DNA of 18,576 bases from positions 1-18,576 of the forward strand of contig JAUHWE010000014.1 in the NCBI GenBank assembly GCA_030424825.1, read 5' to 3'. This document shows, one piece after another, positions 14,199 to 18,576 of the stretch. Numbering within the stretch: the stretch's first letter is position 1; the number at the start of each line of letters is the position of its first letter. The notes beneath the pieces were generated by a model. The model was not told where the DNA came from, did no database searches, and worked only from the letters and a program-made list of their open reading frames with translations. This DNA is from Verrucomicrobiia bacterium. Its GTDB lineage: Bacteria > Verrucomicrobiota > Verrucomicrobiia > Opitutales > Opitutaceae. A program made the translations under genes and the position numbers.

Positions 14199-14255
14199 CA
14201 ATACACAGGATACGTACTTTAACGTATAAACGTTTATCGCTTAACGTGTGTATTG
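14199..14255. promoter_or_regulatory. Nested dyads with LacI-like palindrome ATAAACGTTTAT
   Basis: CAATACACA (14199-14207) and TGTGTATTG (14247-14255) are exact 9-bp inverted arms. Within them ATAAACGTTTAT (14226-14237) is a perfect 12-bp palindrome with the AAACGTTT core seen in LacI/CcpA-type operators, and TTAACGT occurs twice (14219-14225, 14241-14247), 22 bp apart. TTTT follows the right arm, so it could also be a terminator for MIOX. The location between two converging genes is odd for an operator. The 14256-14307 stretch holds nothing recognised. Confidence 0.4.
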
Positions 14256-14307
14256 TTTTGGTAGCGGTTGGGGCAGATCGGAAATAGACGTTCGCTTTGA
14301 CTGCTTT

Positions 14308-16101
14308 CTAGCGTTTCTCTTTCGCGTAAATCGAAACCTTGGTTTCACGGTCGCCGATGATGTCTTTGGCCCGTTTGAGGGCTTTGGCGGTACTGAGGGT
14401 GGGGTTGGATTCTTCGTCTTCGAAGAGGTTTTGCGTATTGATAACGTCTACGAGCCCTGATCGTTTGAAGATTCTCATGGTATCGGGGCGGACCTCGCTC
14501 ACGAGGAGTATGCGGTTTCGCTCGTTCATGTATTTGATCAGCTCTTCCAGGGCCATGCAACTGGTAGCATCGAGATTGTGGGCGTTGCGGAGTTTCATGA
14601 TAACCACTTTCAGGTTTTCCGCGTCACTTACCCGCCGCATCTGGTCGCGAAACAACTCCGAAGCTCCGAAAAACAATTCGCCCTCAACATGGACAATGGA
14701 AACTTCCAGGTTCTCATCCTCAGGCTTGCGTTCTCTTTTTCCTAACTTGCCTTCGTCATCGAATGCGTACTCCACAATTTCCGGATGAGCGACTTTCTTG
14801 ATGAAAAGGGCGATAGAGCAAACGGCTCCGATATAGATAGCGAAATCCAAGGCGAATACGAGCCCGGTGATAAAGGTAACGAAAAACGTGATGCTGTCAG
14901 AACGCGTGGTTTTCGTGACCATTCGCAATTGATGCTTGTTAATGAGAGAAATCCCGATCGTAACAACGACAACTGCCAAAGATGCGCTGGGAATGTATCC
15001 GATAAGTGGGCCCAGGAGAATGGCGCCAATAAGGACGATGATCCCAGAGTACAGTCCTGATAGTGGGGTCGAGGCTCCGCTGTTGGCGTTGAGCTGGGAA
15101 CGGGTGAGTGATCCGGAAGCGGCCATTCCGGAGAAGAATCCGCATGCGATATTGGCCATCCCTGAGCTTAGCATTTCCTGGTTGCCATCAATCCGGGCTC
15201 CTTCGCGTGCCGCGAGTGACTTACCGATAGAATTTCCCTCGAGCACACAAAGTAGGGCAATGGCCATTGCGGGAGTGATGAGCAAATTTATGGATTCAAA
15301 GCTGATATTGGGGATGGAGGGCGCCCACTCGGAAAGATTGAGACTGGGCATTAATTGAACCTGTAGGGAGGGATCGATTTTCTGGGCGATAAAAGCGACC
15401 AAAGAAGACAGAGTCAGGGTGATAGCGACGTTGGGCAATTTCGAGGAAACCCGTCGAACGGCCAAATATATGAGTAGAGTGAGCACGCTCAACCCGAGGG
15501 TGGGTGGATGGGTGTTGCCGATGCTTTTAACTGTTGCCCCGAGCACCTCGAAAAAAGTGGTCGCCTGGATGCCTTCGCCAAATTCGAAACCCAGCGCTTT
15601 CTTTATCTGGTTGGCAATGATGAGGGCGGCTGCGGCTGTTATGTATCCGGTAATTACCGTTCTCGAGATGTATTGGATGAGGGTGGCGACGCCTAAATAG
15701 GCGCCAATGACTAGGATAATCCCGACCAGCAGCAAAAGCAGCGAAATGTATCCAACGGCCTGATCGCCAGCGATTCCTAACGCTGCGAACGAACTGAGCA
15801 CCATAACGGAAGTCGCATTGGTGGGGCCGAGGACGATGAACCTGGACCCTGCGAAGTACATTCCGACGATTGAGGCGACTGCGGACCCGAAAAGACCGTA
15901 AGACAGGGGAAGTCCAGCGATGACCGCATAAGCCATCCCTTGGGGGAATGCGAGCAGCGCTACGTTAACCGCTGCCCGGAGGTCTCCCGCAAACAGGTCT
16001 CGATTGTATCCCGCTGCTGTTTTGCGTAGCGGGAAAAGGTCCAGCTTTTTGGTGAAAACCCTGGACTTGATTGAGGATACGTTGGGAGAGGCGTCATCCA
16101 T
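14308..16101 (-). CDS. SulP-family anion transporter with STAS domain
   Basis: 597 residues. Residues about 35-435 form the SulP membrane domain: about a dozen hydrophobic segments with family landmarks AFPQGMAYAVIAGLPLSYGL (51-70), GPTNATSVM (92-100), EGARIDGNQEMLSSGMANI (300-318) and GSLTRSQLNANSGASTPLSGL (330-350). A charged linker (about 445-465) leads to a cytoplasmic STAS domain (about 466-555; VSIVHVEGELFFGA, KLRNAHNLDATS). SulP proteins carry sulfate, bicarbonate, dicarboxylates or other anions, usually by Na+ or H+ coupling; the substrate is not readable here. A carbonic anhydrase partner, which would favour bicarbonate, is absent. It converges on MIOX and diverges from ispH. The leader can pair AAATCCA next to the ATG with TGGATTT. 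Family assignment is firm; a link to MIOX is only proximity. Confidence 0.93.
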   Translation of the reverse strand: MDDASPNVSSIKSRVFTKKLDLFPLRKTAAGYNRDLFAGDLRAAVNVALLAFPQGMAYAVIAGLPLSYGLFGSAVASIVGMYFAGSRFIVLGPTNATSVMVLSSFAALGIAGDQAVGYISLLLLLVGIILVIGAYLGVATLIQYISRTVITGYITAAAALIIANQIKKALGFEFGEGIQATTFFEVLGATVKSIGNTHPPTLGLSVLTLLIYLAVRRVSSKLPNVAITLTLSSLVAFIAQKIDPSLQVQLMPSLNLSEWAPSIPNISFESINLLITPAMAIALLCVLEGNSIGKSLAAREGARIDGNQEMLSSGMANIACGFFSGMAASGSLTRSQLNANSGASTPLSGLYSGIIVLIGAILLGPLIGYIPSASLAVVVVTIGISLINKHQLRMVTKTTRSDSITFFVTFITGLVFALDFAIYIGAVCSIALFIKKVAHPEIVEYAFDDEGKLGKRERKPEDENLEVSIVHVEGELFFGASELFRDQMRRVSDAENLKVVIMKLRNAHNLDATSCMALEELIKYMNERNRILLVSEVRPDTMRIFKRSGLVDVINTQNLFEDEESNPTLSTAKALKRAKDIIGDRETKVSIYAKEKR

Positions 16102-16142
16102 TGGATTTCACAAAGGATCTTGGTAGAAACGGGATAAATCCA
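16102..16142 (-). promoter_or_regulatory. Inverted repeat abutting the SulP start codon
   Basis: TGGATTT (16102-16108) and AAATCCA (16136-16142) are exact 7-bp inverted arms 27 nt apart. On the SulP message the 3' arm touches the ATG, so folding could hide the ribosome-binding region. No Shine-Dalgarno is apparent. Confidence 0.25.
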
Positions 16143-16186
16143 GCTTAATGTCGCTCTTGCGGGCTTTGATGATTTTGATTCAACGG

Positions 16187-16228
16187 CTTTCGATTGGCTG
16201 GGGCTGTGAAGAGGTTTCCAATTGAAAG
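16187..16228 (+). promoter_or_regulatory. Hairpin in the ispH leader
   Basis: CTTTCGATTGG (16187-16197) pairs with CCAATTGAAAG (16218-16228): 11 bp in RNA including one G.U pair, with a 20-nt loop, ending 30 nt before the ispH start. It may be a leader structure or a protein-binding dyad within the 157-bp divergent gap; no clear -35/-10 boxes were found. Confidence 0.4.
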
Positions 16229-16258
16229 TGTGAAATACCCCGCAATGATGGAAGGCAC

Positions 16259-18001
16259 ATGAATTCAGAGAGTGATTCTCCATCGTACGATTCGTCCAAT
16301 CCGACCCATCGACTCTACTTGTTTCTCGCTAACAACAAGGTCGTTTTGCGCCGCGTCCCAAGTACGTGTGGTGAAGGGTTTCACTTTGAGCGAATCGAAG
16401 GAATTACGCTCTCAGTGGGTATTGAAATGGGGAGACCCGTCGCGATTTGCGAGAACGAGGATCATGTGGTGTACTTTTCGAGTATCGAGGGGTATGACAC
16501 TCCCCCGGAGTTAGCGGCTAGAGGCGGTGAAGCCATCTCATTGAGGGAACTCGTAAGTCACCAGAAGGAGGCTGGCAGGCTTTCGGGAGAGCTTTTGGAG
16601 GATCTGCCGGTGATCCGTTCGAATATGATTCGCATTCCGTATCTAAATTTCAAAGAGACGGACTACATTTATCGTTTTCGGACGGACAAGCAGAGAAACA
16701 AAGAAGTCTACCATATCGACGAATCTTCGACGGCATTGTACCACAGCGCGCTTTGCGATGCGATCAAGGCGGTCAAGCGAACGAAGGAGCGCTCCGCTTC
16801 GGGGCCAGCGACTCTTGATTTTGGGGCAGTCGGTTATCTTTTGCCGAGCCATTTCGGCTTTTGCCTCGGCGTTCAGAATGCTATTGAGCGGGCGTATGAG
16901 ACGATCGCCTCTAATCCCGGCAAACGGGTCTTTATGCTCAGCGAGTTGATCCACAATCCGTTTGTAAACGAGGATTTGAAGCGGAGGGGGCTTCGTTATT
17001 TGCAGAGCGACAAAGGAGTGCCGGCAATAGATCCTGAGACCGGAATTGCCTATTGGGATTCAGTGACGGATGAAGACATCGTAATCATTCCAGCGTTTGG
17101 GGCCTGCGATGAAGACAAGGCGAAACTGATCGAACGAGGGTTGCCGCTCAACGCGTACGACGCCACTTGCATGCTTGTCGAGAAAGTCTGGAAGGCGGCG
17201 AAGCGTTTCGGGCAAAAAGGATTTACCGTAGTGATCCACGGAAAGGCCGAACACGAGGAGACCAAAGCGACGTTCTCGAACAGTTCGAAGTACGCCCCGT
17301 CCCTAGTCGTAAGAGACTTAAAGGAAGCGACCTTGCTGGCCAAGGCTATAGAAGCCGTTACCGAATCCGAACGAACCCAGTTGTTTTCGCCTTTTCAGGA
17401 CCGGTGTAGCGAAGGGTTCGATTTGAGTCGCCATCTGCAAAAGCTGGCAGTTGTAAACCAGACGACACTCCTCCGCAATGAGACGCTGAAAATAATAGAA
17501 TTACTGGAGTCGGCATTGGAAAAGCGGTACGGGAAAGCCCATATTGAAGAGCATATGGCAATGAGCAGCAAAGGGGATACCTTGTGCTATGCGACCCAAG
17601 TGAATCAAGACGCTCTAGCCCAAGCGATCAAGGAGCAGGTGGATGTTGCCATCGTGGTGGGGGGAAAGAATAGTTCCAATACGTATCAACTGTACCGAAT
17701 ATGCGAGGAAGCGTTTGGGGAACGAGCCTTCTATATTCAGTCAGAATCCAATATTCTGTCGTATTCCCAGGTAGAGCATTTTATCTTCCCCTATGATCTG
17801 GCGAATCCGCAGCAGGGTCGAATGGAGACGAGAGCGTTCCTGCCTGTGCAAGATCGACCCATTAAGGTTCTTATTACAGGAGGAGCTTCCTGCCCTGATG
17901 GATTGCTTCAGCAAATCATTGCGAAAATCAATGGCTATTTCGAAACTGATCGAATAAAAAGTATTGATGAAGTCATTACAAACGTTGAAGCCATGGTGTG
18001 A
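16259..18001 (+). CDS. ispH: 4-hydroxy-3-methylbut-2-enyl diphosphate reductase (IspH/LytB), extended N-terminus
   Basis: 580 residues against about 310 in most bacteria and roughly 400 or more in cyanobacteria and plants. IspH is the [4Fe-4S] enzyme of the last MEP-pathway step, making IPP and DMAPP. The three cluster cysteines are Cys202 (FGFCLGVQNA), Cys304 (DATCMLVEKV) and Cys443 (GDTLCYATQ). The substrate motifs are LIHNPFVNEDL (His232), IHGKAEHEET (327-335), VVNQTTL (398-404) and VVGGKNSSNT (466-475). The IHGK..HEET, NQTTLL and CYATQ forms resemble the plant/cyanobacterial class. Residues about 1-118 have no counterpart in IspH known to me; they are soluble and faintly resemble the N-terminal domain of NudC-type NADH pyrophosphatases. 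GGAAGG (16250-16255) supports the start at 16259, although its spacing is short. Divergent from SulP; the FmdB-like gene follows after 149 bp. Confidence 0.93.
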   Translation: MNSESDSPSYDSSNPTHRLYLFLANNKVVLRRVPSTCGEGFHFERIEGITLSVGIEMGRPVAICENEDHVVYFSSIEGYDTPPELAARGGEAISLRELVSHQKEAGRLSGELLEDLPVIRSNMIRIPYLNFKETDYIYRFRTDKQRNKEVYHIDESSTALYHSALCDAIKAVKRTKERSASGPATLDFGAVGYLLPSHFGFCLGVQNAIERAYETIASNPGKRVFMLSELIHNPFVNEDLKRRGLRYLQSDKGVPAIDPETGIAYWDSVTDEDIVIIPAFGACDEDKAKLIERGLPLNAYDATCMLVEKVWKAAKRFGQKGFTVVIHGKAEHEETKATFSNSSKYAPSLVVRDLKEATLLAKAIEAVTESERTQLFSPFQDRCSEGFDLSRHLQKLAVVNQTTLLRNETLKIIELLESALEKRYGKAHIEEHMAMSSKGDTLCYATQVNQDALAQAIKEQVDVAIVVGGKNSSNTYQLYRICEEAFGERAFYIQSESNILSYSQVEHFIFPYDLANPQQGRMETRAFLPVQDRPIKVLITGGASCPDGLLQQIIAKINGYFETDRIKSIDEVITNVEAMV

Positions 18002-18150
18002 ATTGCGTTGGTGGCCGCTTCCTTAGTGCTTTGGAAATTGGCGAATTTTGAGGAAGCTCGGAGATCGCTGGCATCCGAGGCCTCCCGTTGGGATCTCAAC
18101 CTGCAGAAAGGATTGCCATTTTCAGCCAGTTTCGTTTCAGGAATAGGATC

Positions 18151-18576
18151 ATGCCGATCTACGAATTCTACTGTAAGGAAAACAACACGATTTACTCTTT
18201 CCTCGCGAAGTCGTTGGCCTATCAGAACGCGCTCCCACGCTGTCCGGCGAATCCAGATTATTCCATGGAAAAGAAGGTATCGGGATTTGCGTTTATAGGG
18301 AAGGCGAAAGACCCGACGAGTGAAGAGGGGCTGGATGATATCGACGATGCGAAAATGGAAAGTGTCATGGCAGAACTGGAGCGAGACATGGCTGGTTTTA
18401 ACGAAGATAATCCGGATCCCAGGCAAATGGCTCACCTGATGAGAAAGATGTCCTCGCTTACCGGGGAAAAGCTGCCGGGTGAAATGGAGGAAATGGTACG
18501 CCGTCTCGAATCTGGAGAAGATCCGGAGAGGCTGGAAGAAGAGTTCGGCGACTCGATGGATGATTTGGGCGACGAC
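18151..18576 (+). CDS. FmdB-like small protein, C-terminus cut by window edge
   Basis: 142 codons are visible without a stop. The start MPIYEFYCKENN matches the opening of the FmdB-type zinc-ribbon family (MPIYEY.C..C), and VSGFAFIG (43-50) matches its closing segment. Only Cys8 and Cys31 remain of the usual two CxxC pairs, so the zinc site is degenerate. The rest (from about residue 54) is a very acidic helical tail with EEGLDDIDDAK and LEEEFGDSMDDLGDD. FmdB-like proteins are proposed regulators, but their role is unclear. AGGAAT (18139-18144) with 6-nt spacing supports this start. It is probably cotranscribed with ispH; the 149-bp gap between them contains only a GAGGCCTC palindrome and no convincing gene. 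Confidence 0.75.
   Translation, partial: MPIYEFYCKENNTIYSFLAKSLAYQNALPRCPANPDYSMEKKVSGFAFIGKAKDPTSEEGLDDIDDAKMESVMAELERDMAGFNEDNPDPRQMAHLMRKMSSLTGEKLPGEMEEMVRRLESGEDPERLEEEFGDSMDDLGDD

Noticed and set aside
17935..18435. 166-codon minus-strand frame and overlapping 18008-18298 plus-strand frame
   Set aside because: Both overlap the FmdB-like gene, which has the family start motif and a Shine-Dalgarno; neither alternative shows a domain.
1..18576. CRISPR arrays, tRNA or rRNA genes, insertion sequences
   Set aside because: No regular repeat-spacer series, cloverleaf, rRNA segment or transposase-coding frame was seen on either strand.

Overview
The window looks like chromosomal DNA of a marine-type PVC bacterium, most likely Verrucomicrobiota of the Opitutales (Puniceicoccaceae or Pelagicoccaceae type). 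This is inferred from composition near 50% G+C, two TonB-dependent receptors (so a Gram-negative envelope), exported PQQ-like beta-propellers of the WPQWRGPDGTG kind, a metallophosphoesterase fused to chitobiase-like and PA14 modules, and a LacI regulator with the hinge style common in that order. No rRNA, tRNA, CRISPR array, phage or intact transposase gene was seen.

Left part (1-6496). A cut-off exported-protein gene and a beta-propeller gene with an unusual coiled-coil insert run leftward. A TonB-dependent receptor runs rightward from the divergent region and is followed by a terminator-like hairpin and two REP-type repeats (GTAG plus hairpin, 25 nt each, 40 nt pitch, with compensatory stem changes). 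A second beta-propeller and a TIM-barrel sugar isomerase/epimerase form a leftward pair.

Middle (6497-14042). A secreted metallophosphoesterase/PA14 protein (rightward) meets a LacI repressor (leftward). LacI is divergent from a large TonB receptor, which ends in a strong intrinsic terminator. Next, with its own likely promoter, comes a clear myo-inositol oxygenase (MIOX). The LacI/LacI-region/receptor/MIOX order suggests a carbohydrate or cyclitol module: the receptor imports a ligand across the outer membrane and MIOX opens inositol to D-glucuronate. The link is inferred from gene order. The 375-bp LacI-receptor gap holds two consecutive hairpin-plus-T-run structures on the receptor strand, pointing to attenuation or an unannotated small RNA.

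Right part (14043-18576). A dyad-rich convergent gap separates MIOX from a SulP-family anion transporter with a STAS domain (leftward). Divergent from it is an IspH (isoprenoid MEP pathway) of the plant/cyanobacterial type with about 115 extra N-terminal residues, followed by a cut-off FmdB-like small protein with a degenerate zinc ribbon.

Functions are assigned from motifs recognised by eye; regulatory sites and RNA folds were paired by hand and not scored against a background.
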